The notes under the pieces: model-generated
The model's input: the letters and a program-made list of their open reading frames with translations, nothing else
What the model was told of the DNA's origin: nothing
The model's database searches: none
Program-made: the position numbers and the translations under genes
Shown here: positions 46,783-58,773 of the stretch, one piece after another
Layout of the letters: each line of letters opens with the position of its first letter
Numbering within the stretch: the stretch's first letter is position 1
Assembly: GCF_018687715.1 (NCBI RefSeq)
Contig: NC_056766.1
Span: 39,589,433-39,653,432, forward strand
DNA from: Carya illinoinensis
Lineage: Eukaryota > Streptophyta > Magnoliopsida > Fagales > Juglandaceae
Length of the DNA stretch: 64,000 nt
Direction: 5' to 3'

Positions 46783-49710
46783 TCCTCCCCTCCTTAAAAA
46801 GAAATTTCGTCCTCGAAATTTGTGAGGTCAAACATCAACACCAAAATAAGATACAAGATACAACTCCGAACATATTTGAGAGATACATATCATCAACAAC
46901 TCCCAACAAATTTCAATAGTTGTTATCTTCACACCATAAATTGCTAATATCAACGACGTCTCTGTTTTACCTTCTAAACTTTCAACCTATTCCAGGTTTG
47001 GTAACCTAATAGCCACTTTCAAAATTAACCATCAATAAACAAAATTTGCACGACCAAATGATTAATCTCCCATTAAAACTTCGAATCACTACTAATTCCT
47101 CAAAATCAATACAAAATTTGAATTTCTAAGTATTTCTAAAAATCATGCTTTCGCGTGCACTCTGATAACTCGCCAAAATACATAAATGTTATATTCTCAT
47201 AAATTAATATCATCAAGTACAAGCTCAATCCACACCTAATCACAAGAAAACCTTTACCACATTTCCATAGAAAATAATATACCTTCAAAAACCACAAATT
47301 TCCACTCATTCCTCAGTTGGCCATCACTGCCCTAATCAAAAATCAACATTCCGCAAAAATACATCCATTGATTGATGACAGTCCAGAAATCAGTACTAAT
47401 CAACCTCCAGGCCCCAAATTGAAAACATATAACATCATCCCAAAATACACCTGTCTCTTCTAAAGATAAGGAACATATCCAAAAGGCCCAAGTCCTTCCC
47501 AGCCAACCGACGAGAGCACCTATAATCTCCCACACTTCAAGCTCATTACCTATATTTTGAATAACATCTAATCTTGCAATAACTAACTCATTATAAATTA
47601 CCATTGACTTCACCTAGACATAATTGAAACGCTCTTGGTAACTCACCCACCCACTTGTACTCTAAAAAACTCTAGTTTTAGCACAACTAATTCCTTCAAT
47701 AGCACTTCACAAATAAATCTCAAGACAAACCATACTGTTTAAATCTTCAATCCATCAAAACTATTAAACAACACTCATGGATCCTAATACTTTATTACTT
47801 CATACATATGATTATGCTACCCACCGTTGATGCATAAGTTTCAACTTCCAATTTTTTTTTTTTCTACACCACACATGGTGACCTAACAATCTCTTTTCAA
47901 GTTAATTGATAATATTCCTAATTCTCCCAACTGGATACTTGATCTCCAAAGAAAAGTATAGCCTTACAAATATAAATTCCTATGACTTCAAGTCGCAATT
48001 AATTCTCAAGATAAACACAACAGTTGTTTCAAACCATCATCCTAATGGGTAACCCGCTTCGATTGTACATTCCGTTCAACTTACCAAACAACTCAAAGTC
48101 AAAATCTCTTGAATTTAATATTATCACATAGATTCCTCTTCAACTCCTACCAAGCCAAAAATAGATGAGACTAGGACCAGCACTCCCCGAAATCCATACA
48201 CACTTACCATTACTACTCATGGATCTCATGCACTCTTAGCCAACACCAAAAATCATTCAAACGTACAAGTGATCCATTACCACATTTTCATCATCTGGAC
48301 TTATATTCTCAACTCAACAAGAATCATTCCTGAATCTACTCAACTTATATCCTTAAATCAGCAACTAGCCATTGCTTAAAGTTTGGTACTGAGAATGACC
48401 TTAAACCTGCTAAGAATCCATTCCCAAAAGTCTACGGATATAGCCTCAAATTCAATCATATTCAATACCAACACAAAATCTACTATTTCCAACACCCTGA
48501 TGGACTTATATCTTTCGAATCAATAAAATCATTTCCTAAAATCTGCTACTACAATCTCGAGTTAACAATAATTATTTTCTAAACTAGCTCGATATCTTCA
48601 ATCCTCAAATAAATACACGAACTAGATCATTACCTTCAATCCTCAAAGAAATCTACTCTAGAAAAATTTTCATATCAATAACTCAACTCTAATCAACCCC
48701 ATTTTAATGGTTACAAACTAATCACTCACTAGAGTAGATCAAGCTACAGCACTAAGTCTGTAAAACTAAGAACTCAATGCCTATTATAAATCAGTCCTTT
48801 AACTCTGCAATTCTAAAACCTTAAATCAAATAAGAATCATCTTTCGGAACTTATAAAATCAATGAACTTACATCCCATAATAGAAAAATAGACTCCCAAA
48901 TCTTTCAAATTCTAAAACATTAATGGATAATAAATCATTTTCTTAAATTCTCAAGATTGGTGGCTTTAATCCAAAACATTCACCTTAAAAGCTTGTAAAA
49001 TCTAAAGCCCCAATTGCCACCAAATTACTCATCCGAATCAACGAAATCTAAAACTTGAAATTTAATTATTTCCCCCAAAGCTTGTCGAACCTAACACCTT
49101 AATTACCATAAACTTATTTTCCTAAAATCTATAAGGCCCCAAACCTTAAATAAAATTCCCTTAAACATATCCTTAAAGTTCGCTGAACCTACACTCTCCT
49201 ATCCTATAGCCTCGTTACATAAATTTTACAAAACCTTGACCTCAATCATCTTAAGCGACTTAAAACTAATTCCTCTCCTCATTGCTACGTGAGTTCCCAC
49301 CTTACAAAGATTGCCTAAACCATGACATTCCCTTTAGACCTCAACATCATACAAGCAAACTACATCGCTAAAAATTCAAACCTACTACACTTAATGTTCA
49401 TGCCTAATAATAGTATCCTCGATTATACCGCCTTCCTGCCATAGCGTAACCCTTAACCCCAATTTCAACTCCGAACAAAACAAGTCAAAATAAATAAAAC
49501 AAATCAAACAACATACTTCCAATTCCAATAAGATCAAACCAAACCAAACCAAAACAAATGGAATTAAATCAAATAAAATTGAATCAAGTTAAATAAAAAC
49601 AATTCAAATTAAATAAACAAGATAATATCAACTCAAGCTTTTAAAACTTTCTAATACTCCAACTATGAGACATGTGGTTTTACCCAAAGCCGGATTGCTC
49701 TAATATCACC
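46783..49710 (-). other. Internal region of the LARD element
   Basis: 2.93 kb, strongly purine-biased in the sense (minus) strand. No GAG, protease, reverse transcriptase or integrase motif is readable in any frame. The longest open frame (47332-47613, minus) is 93 codons with no recognised domain. Only the polyprotein-end remnant, polypurine tract and primer site are identifiable. Confidence 0.75.
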
Positions 49711-52079
49711 TGTGACGCCCCCAAATCCCACGTACGGATACGTGGAAATCGAGACGTTAGGATAATGACAACACGGCTCACCACCCTATCGCCAAGTGCC
49801 AAGTGTGTGTATATGCAACAAGTGTGCAAATAAAAACACGTAGCGGATAACAAAAGTCTTATAACTAAGTACCATAATTTTTGTTTAATACAAACCCGAT
49901 TAAAACATACATGATAAAATATTACAAGCCTCAAATATCGTTTCAAAACCAAACTACAAGGCATACAACTCCAAATCAAAACTCTGGCGGAGCCGCCTCC
50001 TCGAGCTCAGCCTCCTCCTCCTCCTCGACATCTGCATCAAAATCTACGGTACTAAAATAGTGCCGCAGGTAAGTAAAGATCCAAATGCCACAAGATAAAA
50101 ACATATTATATTCAACAATATGCATGAAAGAATACCAAATGCACATATCCCATAAAACCTCAGTTTTCCACGCACGCCAAAATCTCATTTTGGCCCAAAA
50201 GATATCCTTTAAACAAATCCTTGCCGATATCCCAGATAATGACTCAAATCAATAACACCACTATTTTTCCAGAAAATGGATCACAAAACCATCAAACATA
50301 ACCTCGCCATTTTTGCAGAAAATGGCCCGTATCCAATATCCAAAACCCGTTCCAATTATCGCATGCACCATGATCTCCCCTAGGGATCATCCGCACACTC
50401 TGACTCCTGTGCCACACCGCAGGTAACGACTACGCGTATGACACATAAACGAGCGATGCCCAGTTCTCGCGCCCACCGCGTACCTGAACCAGGCCATCCT
50501 TTAATCCTCGCTAGCCTAGGAACCACGGAGTCGACACAACAGCGTTATCGTATCGTGCGATCCGGTCGTCGCCCAGCGACAACCCAGGGGATGTCACTCA
50601 GTATTATCCACTCCCGAGTGATCAGAGGAGCTCAATCGAGATAATATCTCATCTTGGTTTGGAGTCATGATACATACGCACCTGAAAATTCATTTACACA
50701 AATAACACCAGTTTTTCTCAATTAAATAAATGCACATGAATGCATCATTCAATGCACACCTCAAGATACAAATCATCCAACCAATCACAAGATCAACAAT
50801 AACAAGCAACTTCATCCTCAATCCATTCGACCCCCGACTCCTTGGACTTATCCGGAATTAACCAACCAGTCAATGAATTTATTAAAAAAGTAATAATATA
50901 TTTAAATCTAAAATAGAGTTTGGAAGTTACATACAACGCTATAAGATAATTTTTGAAGGATCACGATGTTGCAAACGGCGGAGAAAAAGCAACGTAACAG
51001 TGTAAAATACACTGTGGCCGTGGGTTGTAAAATACCCATTTTTGAACGGGGACAAACCAAGAGTTGAAATTGATAGGGAATGGCCTAGAAGGGTTTATGA
51101 AACTATTGGAAGTGAGAGTTGGCCGTGGGTGGCGGGGCACGGTGGAGATCGGCCAACTTTGAGGAAAAGAGGCCGAGGGAGAGTGAGGAAGAGTGAGAGC
51201 TATACACAACTCCGTTGGCCATGAAATTTCTTGGGGAAGGTCATGGTGATGAGAGGAACAAGATGGTGGTGGTGAAACACCATGGGTGGCCGTGTACGGC
51301 AGCGTACGGTGGTGCAACTGAAACTCTAGCTATGGAGACTCATCGGAGAAAAAGAGAGAGTGAGGGGAAAAGAAAGACATGGGGAGGAAGCCCTTAATGT
51401 GGTGAATCCATTGGTGGTGCTTGGTGGCTGATTTGGCCATGTATGGTGGCTCAAAAAGGAGAAAAAAGCTTGAAAACTCATTTGTTTGCAGGAGAAAAGA
51501 GAGAGATTGGATGACCGGTATAGCATACCACCGGTGCAGTAGAGCTCGCCGGTGTGGGAGGGACGGGACATGCCAGAGGTGGAGGTGGCTCACGGCGGCT
51601 GGAAGTGGCGCCGGCTAGGAGCTTGGACCAAACGGTTGGAGAGAACACGGGATGCCTGGACGTGCACGAGGGAGAGAGAAGAGAGGGAGAAAAAAACAAA
51701 GAAAAAGAAAAAAAGGAAAAAAGAAAAAGGAAAGAAAGAAAGTGAAATCCAGTTCTCACATCTTGAGTCAAGAAACTGATCCAACGAAAACAATTTTAAA
51801 AGCTATAAAACGATTAAAATAATTTAAACACCACATCAAGCTAAAATATAATAAATAACTAATAAAAACAACAACATAATTTTAAATAAAAAAAACTAAA
51901 ATAAATTATACAACAATTTAAAATCAAAATGATAATTAATATTAAAAAAGCTCTATAAAACAAATATTACAACTAAATAAATCCAATTAACATACAATAT
52001 TTTAAAATAAAAGAAGTAATATTTTAATTAAATTAAAATACTCATTTAGTAAAAATACACATCAAAACGGGATGTCACG
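49711..52079 (-). repeat. 5' LTR of the LARD element
   Basis: 2,369 bp, plus-strand ends TGTGACGCCCC and GGGATGTCACG. It is collinear with 44391-46782 throughout. The last base is G rather than A, so one end of the TG...CA rule has mutated. Confidence 0.88.
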
Positions 52080-52665
52080 TGGAGAAGAATTATATTTTTT
52101 TACAAGTTTTTCTTAATTACATTTTATATATATAGGGATAAATTCTATTTGCAATTCTAGGTGGAAGACTACATTTTGAGAAGTATATATTTTATTGTAA
52201 TTTTAAAGAGTTTTTAAAGATAGCTGTATGTACTTGCGTGAGCAGTTTCATATAAAGACTGTAGGTAGACTGACTCATATATATATATATATATAATTGA
52301 AGAGAGTGGGGTCCATATATATGTAAATACTAAATATTAAACCATTTCTCATTTTCAAAATGTCAACGGGTTGAGGAGCATTAACCATTTTATTGATTTA
52401 TTTATTTATTTATTTTTACAACTCATTATATATAGGTTTTTTTTAATGACCAAATGTTCTCCAAGCACACAATGATAATTAAGTACTTATATATATTAAA
52501 GGAATTACGAATCTGATCATATAATTAATATATAATATATATGCTGCAACGGGCAGTACTACTACTACTCAAACTCATATTTATAGCTGCATAGTTTGTC
52601 ATGTCCAAACTTGAAAGAGGTTTCCATTAATTAGGACTGGGTGAGATTCCTAGAGTTGAAGAGAA
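52080..52665. other. Unit A, upstream region of the BAHD pseudogene
   Basis: Continues the pre-insertion sequence: AGAAGAATTATATTTTTTTA here matches the AGAAGCAAGTTTTTT region near 56579. From 52279 an (AT)n run and GAGAGTGGGGTCCATATATATG begin a block collinear with 58545-58773 and 59907-60076. It would have been the promoter of the intact gene. Confidence 0.7.
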
Positions 52666-53999
52666 ATGGCGACCATGACTGTCGAAATAAGCTCCAAGGA
52701 AACAATTAAACCATCATCTCCAACACCCCAACACCTTAGAAATCATAACCTTTCTTTTATTGACCAACTTGCACCAAACATGTATATTCCCATCATTCTT
52801 TTCTACCATGCCAAGAGTGGTTAGGACATTGATCACGTCCAAAGATCCTCTCAGCTTAAAAAGTCCCTTGAACAAACTCTCAATCGCTTTTACCCTTTGG
52901 CTGGTACCATCAAAGAAGACAACTTCGTTGACTGCAATGATAACGGAGTCGAGTTTTCTGAGGCTCTGGTTGGGGGCCAGTTATCAGATGTTCTCCAACA
53001 ATTTGATACAGAAATCTTGAATCAGTTTCTGCCATTTGAAGCCAACACTAATGGCATAGGACTTGGAAGCAGATCAGAAGTTCTCTTAGCGATCCAATAT
53101 AATATCTTTGATTGTGGCGGAGTGGCCATTGGCGCATGTGTTTCTCACAGGATCGCAGATGGAACTTCAGCAACAACATTTCTTAATGCTTGGAGCGCTA
53201 CGTCCCGCGGAGATATTGAAGCCATAGTTCCAAAGTTTGATGCTGCCAGTTTCTTCCCAAAGAAAGATATGCCTTGGTACAAACGAGACAATTTGTTGAC
53301 GAAGGAAAAGGTCGTGACAAGAAGATTGTTGTTCAACAAATCAAGCATAGCTACTTTGAGAGAAAAGGTCTCTACAGTCGAGGGTTCCCAAGTGAAGTTC
53401 CCTACCCGTGTGCAGACAGTTTCAGCATTGATATGGGGACGTCTCATGGCAATATTTAAAGCAAAACCAGCATCGATAGCAGCAAGACTCTTTGTAGCCA
53501 ATCATGTGGTAAATTTACGTGAGAGGATGATCCCACCCCATGCCAATGCATTCCTTTGGCAATATTTGGTACTATGCTGCTGCAATAGTATCAGCAGATC
53601 ATGAAAATTGATCTTGAAGATGATGACAGTAAATGTATTCTTGTGAGCAAGCTAGATAAAGCAATAAAAGGAGTCAATGATGATTATGTGAAGCAACTAC
53701 AAAGCGATGCACTCCTGGATTTACTCAAAAAGGGATTCGAGCAGTTCTCGAGCGGTGGCATGGAGTCCTATAACTTTTCTAGTTGGTTCAGGTTTCCATT
53801 TTATGAAATTGATTTTGGGTGGGGGAAGCCCACTTGGGTCTGTTGTTCCAGTGTACCTTTTAAGAACTCAATTATCTTGATGAGTACCAAAGATGGACAT
53901 GGAATTGAGGCATATGTCACCATATTAGAAGAAGACTCAGTCATATTCGACAATGACCAAGAACTCCTTCCATTTGTTTCTGGGACTGTTCATGACTGA
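52666..53999 (+). pseudogene. BAHD acyltransferase pseudogene (copy A)
   Basis: Relative of vinorine-synthase-like BAHD enzymes, which transfer acyl groups from CoA to alcohols or amines in the cytosol. Reading from MATMTVEISSKETIKPSSPTP, the family order is kept: LSFIDQLAPNMYIPIILFYH, LKKSLEQTLNRFYPLAG, the catalytic HRIAD (H codon at 53145), and DFGWG (53811-53825). Three lesions break it. A TAG at 52822-52824 stands where copy B has TGG. An extra C lies in the C-run near 53536-53539, and about two bases are missing near 53607. The rest stays open, so the decay looks recent. A 235-codon and a 132-codon open piece remain. Substrate unknown. A low-level truncated product cannot be excluded. 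Confidence 0.85.
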
Positions 54000-55189
54000 A
54001 AAATACTCATGATCATGATGGCGATCCCAGCTTTCTTTTAGGGCTTGTTTATCAATGCCCATTACTTGCTCAATAATCTTCTGGGTTTGTCATCTTTAAT
54101 TTGTTTATCTTATAGTTCTAAATAAATTTTGCATCTCATGCAATTGTTAGAATCCTCTTTTGAATTTTAATTTTATTCAAATTTTTTAGAGTTGCAGATC
54201 AGGGTTCCTTTGTGATAAGGAAGAATCCTCTTCAGATTCTTTCCTTGATCTTAGATGATTTTATCTTGAACATATCTTTCCTTTCCTAGTTTATAGGATA
54301 AATCTCAACTGCATATATTTTGATTAATCCGTTTCCTATAATATAGGATCTGCCTTTTGTAAATACATCAATATATATAATGAAACCGATAGCCTCAATA
54401 TTTTACTGAGGAATTCAGCCACATTCTACACGGGTCTTTGAAACTCTTTGAAATCGTATCAATTTTCTAATTTTGGTAAAAGGCCATGTAACAAAGTAAT
54501 TTTCTTAAGACAAAAAGAAAGCAATATTTCATTGTTGTGAAGATTGGTGGCAGCCAGCCCGGCCGACACACATGTGATAAGAATTTCTGAGATAACTGTT
54601 GGACATAAATACCGGCGACGGTGATCCCGACCCATTGTTGGCTAGTATTTTTGCACAGCTCTACTTTTGACGACAATATTTCTTTTTATTGTATTATCAA
54701 TACAATTCTGATTGCATATCTACATCGGATCGGAGTCATCCTTTCTAGATATCTTAATTTTCACAAATTCTTGGTATTCATTTTCCTATACCTACTTCGC
54801 AGGTTGGCACTGAAGTAATTTAATTTGTGCTTACGAATGAAGTAATTTATGCTTGACTTCGTCTTTTATTTTTCCTTAAATCAAGACAGAATAAATTTTA
54901 TTTCAAACAATCTCAGCATTACAAAATTTTTCAGATTATACCAAACTTAAGACTATATTTGGAATACAAATTCATCTTTGATTAATTATTAATGTGATTT
55001 ACTATATTTTTTTTTAACTTTCTATAAACTTATTTCAATTTATTTTTTATATTGGAACACATATATTAATTTATTTACATTTAAACACATCTCAATAAGA
55101 CTTACAAAATATTATCATTCACAAATCAATTTAGATCATCTAAGATCATCTCAGTATCTAAACACAACCTAAGAATTGACTTAAGATAA
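54000..55189. other. Downstream of BAHD copy A; possible Copia LTR remnant
   Basis: From about 54146 (TGTTAGAATCC) to about 54432 (CATTCTACA) the sequence looks like a Copia LTR, with TAAATACATCAATATATATAATGA before the end, but no matching target duplication was found. The 54470-54850 stretch has an open minus-strand frame of 69 codons that I do not recognise. The rest is AT-rich, with a short inverted-type repeat of TAAACACA strings near 55070-55170. Confidence 0.45.
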
Positions 55190-55516
55190 ACATTACATAT
55201 ATATAATGAAAACGGCACTGGGAATCCAAAACGGCAAAAATGGGTTCTTTACTTTAGTAGGTGTCAAGCGCACCTCTAGCAAACAACTAATCAAACATTA
55301 GCTCGAACAGTTTGTCAAGCGATGTTTGAGCGAATATTAAAGTTAGTGCTATGCAAATATTGAGCGAACAATCTGTCTGATCTTCGCTCAAGTTCACTGT
55401 CGATCACATATCAACTAAACTCATAGGTTGAGCTTTGCTCAAGTGACAGTCGAGCAAATTTTTTGTCATGTGCCTTTTGATCTGCAGACAAACCAGACTC
55501 CACATGCAGTCCAACA
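55190..55516 (-). mobile_element. Truncated LTR, same family as 42835-43432
   Basis: Aligns to about 43105-43432 (AACATTACATATAT through CCACATGCAGTCCAACA). It lacks the far end of the LTR. The plus-strand right flank TATAATGTGG matches TATAGTGTGG after the complete copy. The shared insertion point shows that the LTR was in place before the block was duplicated. Confidence 0.75.
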
Positions 55517-56640
55517 TATAATGTGGTATAGAATCATTAATTATGGCCTTATTCATTTTGTTTTTATTTTTTTTGCAATTAGTTGTCGGCCTAGGGAGTC
55601 TTGGATCAAAAAGCCATACTCAATTGATGAAGACTGCAACGTGAGCTCTGTCGGCCACAATTTCAGGGTGTAAAAATCTCGTACACTTTATTTGAAAAAT
55701 AATGGCAGGTCACTAATTTAATTTTTATTTTTTTATTTAAGTTTTAGATTTATTAACTTTTTTCAAATGGAGTATAAGAGATTTACACATATTAAAACTA
55801 TAAATACTACTTCTCAATTAAGTGTGTTAAAGTAGACTCATCATTCATGGATATGGCATGACAAAATTTAAATATATAGATAATGTGCTTGTTATTTTCG
55901 TCATCTTTACAATCATCTTCTTGTATGAGTCTTTCTAGCATCACAATTATTATCATCGATCCACCTATCCATGAAAAGTAGTCGTGGAAAAAGGGATCAA
56001 AGATATTAATTTCAAACCACCATGAACTAGTACGTACCTTCACCCATTAAGTTTTGACTGAATTTGCTCCCTAATTAAAAGCTTCGCTTGCAATCATGTG
56101 CACGAAGTACTTTAATTAAGTCAACTCTCGATCTCTTTAAACATAAAAAAAATCTAGTTATAAGCGATTTCACGCATTAATACGTATATTTATCCAACAT
56201 GATTGGTCAGAAAATCATTTTAATAAAAAAATAATGTCAATTTAAATTTTAAATATGAAAACAATAATATTAATATATAGATCGATACGTGAATTTACTT
56301 GTAAGTAGTAAACTCTTAAACATAATATTTATGTTTTTATGATACAGATGAAGCTAGCATTAATTATTGAAACTTATTATTGTGATCATGAAACATTAAT
56401 CATTTTTTAGTGACCACAGTTTGCTCGTGAGAATAATATATGTGTTTATGTATGTATGTATATATAAGATAGTGTACGTTACATGCACTTACATTTTTAC
56501 ATATAAGATTCATTTGATCGATTTTTTTTTAAAATTTAAATTTCATAAATTTTAACATATCAATAACAAATATGTATAGAAGAAGCAAGTTTTTTAACGA
56601 GTTTTTCTTAATTAGATTATATATTTCTATAATAATAAGT
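55517..56640. other. Segmental-duplication unit B, upstream part, with an M2 MITE
   Basis: Collinear with 43433-44390, including an M4 MITE (55675-55825) and the TGACCACAGTTTGCTCG region. An M2 MITE at 56150-56312 is absent from unit A. Around 56570-56600 the sequence passes through the point where unit A carries the LARD element, with no element here: an empty site. Confidence 0.75.
56150..56312. mobile_element. MITE family M2 copy, unit B only
   Basis: It carries TTTCACGCATTAATACGTA, TGTCAATTTAAATTTTAAATA and ATTAATATATAGATCGATACG. Unit A lacks it at the matching place near 44125, so it inserted after the duplication. Confidence 0.65.
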
Positions 56641-58540
56641 GTCTATCCCATTGCTATAGGAATAAACAGGAAATTATAATTCCATTTTTGTTTCCATGTA
56701 TCTTCTATGTTTAATTTTACACTACTTCGTTTGCATTCCGGATAAAACACAATGACGCTGAGGTAAACAGAGATGCGACATTAAGGGTAGTGCACGTGAC
56801 GGCAGGGTCCTTAGAGCGATAAGGGTTACGCGTGGCGGTTGGGCAGCGGAAGAGACCATACCTTGAATGGGAGGTTGTCCATGGCGTCAGCTTCCTTGCA
56901 TTGGTTTTTCTCATTTGCTCTGTTTTTAAATGAGAAAACAAATTTGAGGCCGTGCATTGAGGTGGTTGTGGGATGGAGACTCACAGTGGTTCCATCATGG
57001 CTTCACAGCTGGGTGGAGGTTGCCATGCATGGCGTGAAGTTCTTGATGCGGGGAAGAACCGAGTTTGAATTCGTGGGCCAACAACACTAAAGTAAAAGTT
57101 TCGACTTTTACCTGCCCCAATATTACAATATGTGGAAACTTCCGTTTACGCCTTCCTCGTTCTCGTTGAACTTGAGCCCTGGGCAGTACATAATTGATAA
57201 TACAAAGAAACGAAGCGGGGGAGACCACAATAGGTTCATGGCTAGAGAGAGAGAGGGAGAGGGACGAGAAATCTAGCTAAGTTGGAAAGAACTTTAGGAT
57301 TTTGAGAACCTGAATCCGAAATCTGTAACGAAACAAAAATGGCGATGCCATTTTTAGGTCTCCAGCACTGAGACAGAGGTGGAGCCATGGCTGTAATGTC
57401 GGGCCCAGTGAACCCCATCGACCCTTCAACGTCCAAGGCATGGGTGAAGAACAACCCGGGCTCAAGCCCCCGACCTAATATTCTTGTTCTTCCACAAGGC
57501 CATCTGCTCTGAGCTCAAGGGGCTCTATCGTGTTGCCGTGGTTTTTGTTACCAGCGGCGACAATATCAAGCCGTTGTTGGAGCGGTACCATTTTCTCCGG
57601 GGCATTTACAAGCACCACTGCAATGCATAGGACGAGGTCTGCATGTTACTATTGTTTCAGATTAGAAGTCTTTCAGTTGGAGGAAGTGAGGAACAACAGC
57701 GCGGAGAAAGAAGGAGAAGAAAAGAAGATGAAGAAGCCCTAAGGGCTGGACCAAACGACGTCGTTTAGGAGGAATTTAGTGAGCTGGGTTGAAAGCTCAC
57801 GGGTTGGGTTGGGTTGAATGCTCACGGGTTGGGCTAAGCCCAAAAGAAAAATAAAATACACTCAAATAGGCCCAATCCAAAAATAGAAGAGTTCAATAAA
57901 AGAAAAATTCACAATAAAAAAATAAATAAGAGCCAAATAAAAATACTACAACTCAATATTAATAAAATAAAATAATTAAAGTCCAACATTAAACTAATTT
58001 AAAGTAAAGATTAATTTAAATGTAAAATAATAATTAATACTAAGAAAAGACATCAAAATAAATTTCACAACTTAAAATTCATAAAATAAATTTTTTCATT
58101 CCTACAGTTTCTATATTATACATGAAACATTTCAACTTTAAATTATAATAAAATACTAATTATTTTTTTATTTTGCTTTTTTTTTGTAAATTAATTATTT
58201 ACACATTTATTCATTCTCTAATCCCATTAAATATTTAAAATATAGGAGCATATACTGTTTATAGAGACTCCTGCAATACAAGTTTCAGAAAAATAGTGAA
58301 TGATGATTCAACTTGCTGCAGATTCAGAAATATTCAATCAGCAACAACACAAAAATTTCAATGTTCTCTCTATTGACCCTGTGCAATATGGCCGAGAACT
58401 ACAATGATCATAAAAAAAGAAAAAAAAATTCTATTTGTATTTCTTTTTTTTTTTTGTTCAAATTTACTCTGAACAAATTTTTGTATAAGACAATAAAAAA
58501 ACACAACTAAGCAAACGTGCATAGCATGTTTGGCCTCCAC
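56641..58540. other. Insert block in unit B with a BRUTUS-like fragment
   Basis: About 1.9 kb not present in unit A. 56800-57760 is GC-richer than its surroundings and contains the BTS-like fragment. 57760-58100 resembles the A-rich end of a gypsy-type LTR (CAAACGACGTCGTTT, AATAAAATAAAATAATTAA). It was probably brought in by a retroelement whose ends I could not fix. Confidence 0.5.
57390..57645 (+). pseudogene. Fragment of a BRUTUS (BTS)-like hemerythrin E3 ligase
   Basis: One frame from about 57465 reads PDLIFLFFHKAICSEL, then YRVAVVFVTSGDNIKPLLERYHFLRGIYKHHCNA, a TAG, then DEV. This matches the first hemerythrin (HHE) domain of plant BTS proteins, iron-sensing E3 ligases, including the metal-binding H of FFHKA and the HH of KHHCNAEDE (here the E codon is TAG). 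Just upstream another frame has MSGPVNPIDPSTSKAWVKN, like a BTS N-terminus, so a frameshift separates them. No downstream exons follow. A dead, captured or retro-copied fragment. Confidence 0.75.
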
Positions 58541-58544
58541 TAGT

Positions 58545-58773
58545 ATATATATATATATATATATAATTGATGAGAGTGAGATCCATATATATGGAAATAC
58601 TCAATATTAGACCATTTCTCATTTTAAAAACGTCAACGGATATATTGAAGCATTAACCAAATTATTGAATTTTTTGTTTATTTATTTTGACAACTCATTA
58701 TAGGTTTTTTTAATGGCCATATTTTCTCCATGCGTGCACATAATGATAACTAAGTACTTATATATATTAAATG
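58545..58773. other. Unit B counterpart of the BAHD upstream region, part 1
   Basis: Matches 52279-52500: (AT)n, GAGAGTGAGATCCATATATATG, CCATTTCTCATTTT and AAGTACTTATATATATTAAA. It is then cut by the solo LTR. Confidence 0.75.

Larger units (their letters stand above)
44391..52079 (-). mobile_element. LARD-like non-autonomous Ty3/gypsy-type LTR retrotransposon, 7.69 kb
   Basis: Two long direct LTRs (44391-46782 and 49711-52079) flank a 2.93-kb internal region with no retroviral-type domains that I can find. The sense strand is minus. Next to the left LTR, the complement of 46783-46800 is a polypurine tract (AAGGAGGGGAGGA), preceded in sense by the TTCGAGGACGAAATTTC string that ends many gypsy polyproteins. 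Next to the right LTR, the complement of 49690-49710 contains TGATATTAGAGC, a decayed Met-tRNA primer site. Flanks CGGAG and TGGAG (44386-44390, 52080-52084) match at four of five bases. Long LTRs and a non-coding interior fit a LARD mobilised by a full gypsy element. Confidence 0.88.

Noticed and set aside
54146..54432. Complete solo Copia LTR after BAHD copy A
   Set aside because: It looks LTR-like with TGTTAGAATCC and CATTCTACA ends, but the flanks (GCAAT, CGGGT) do not match. Reported only as a possible remnant.
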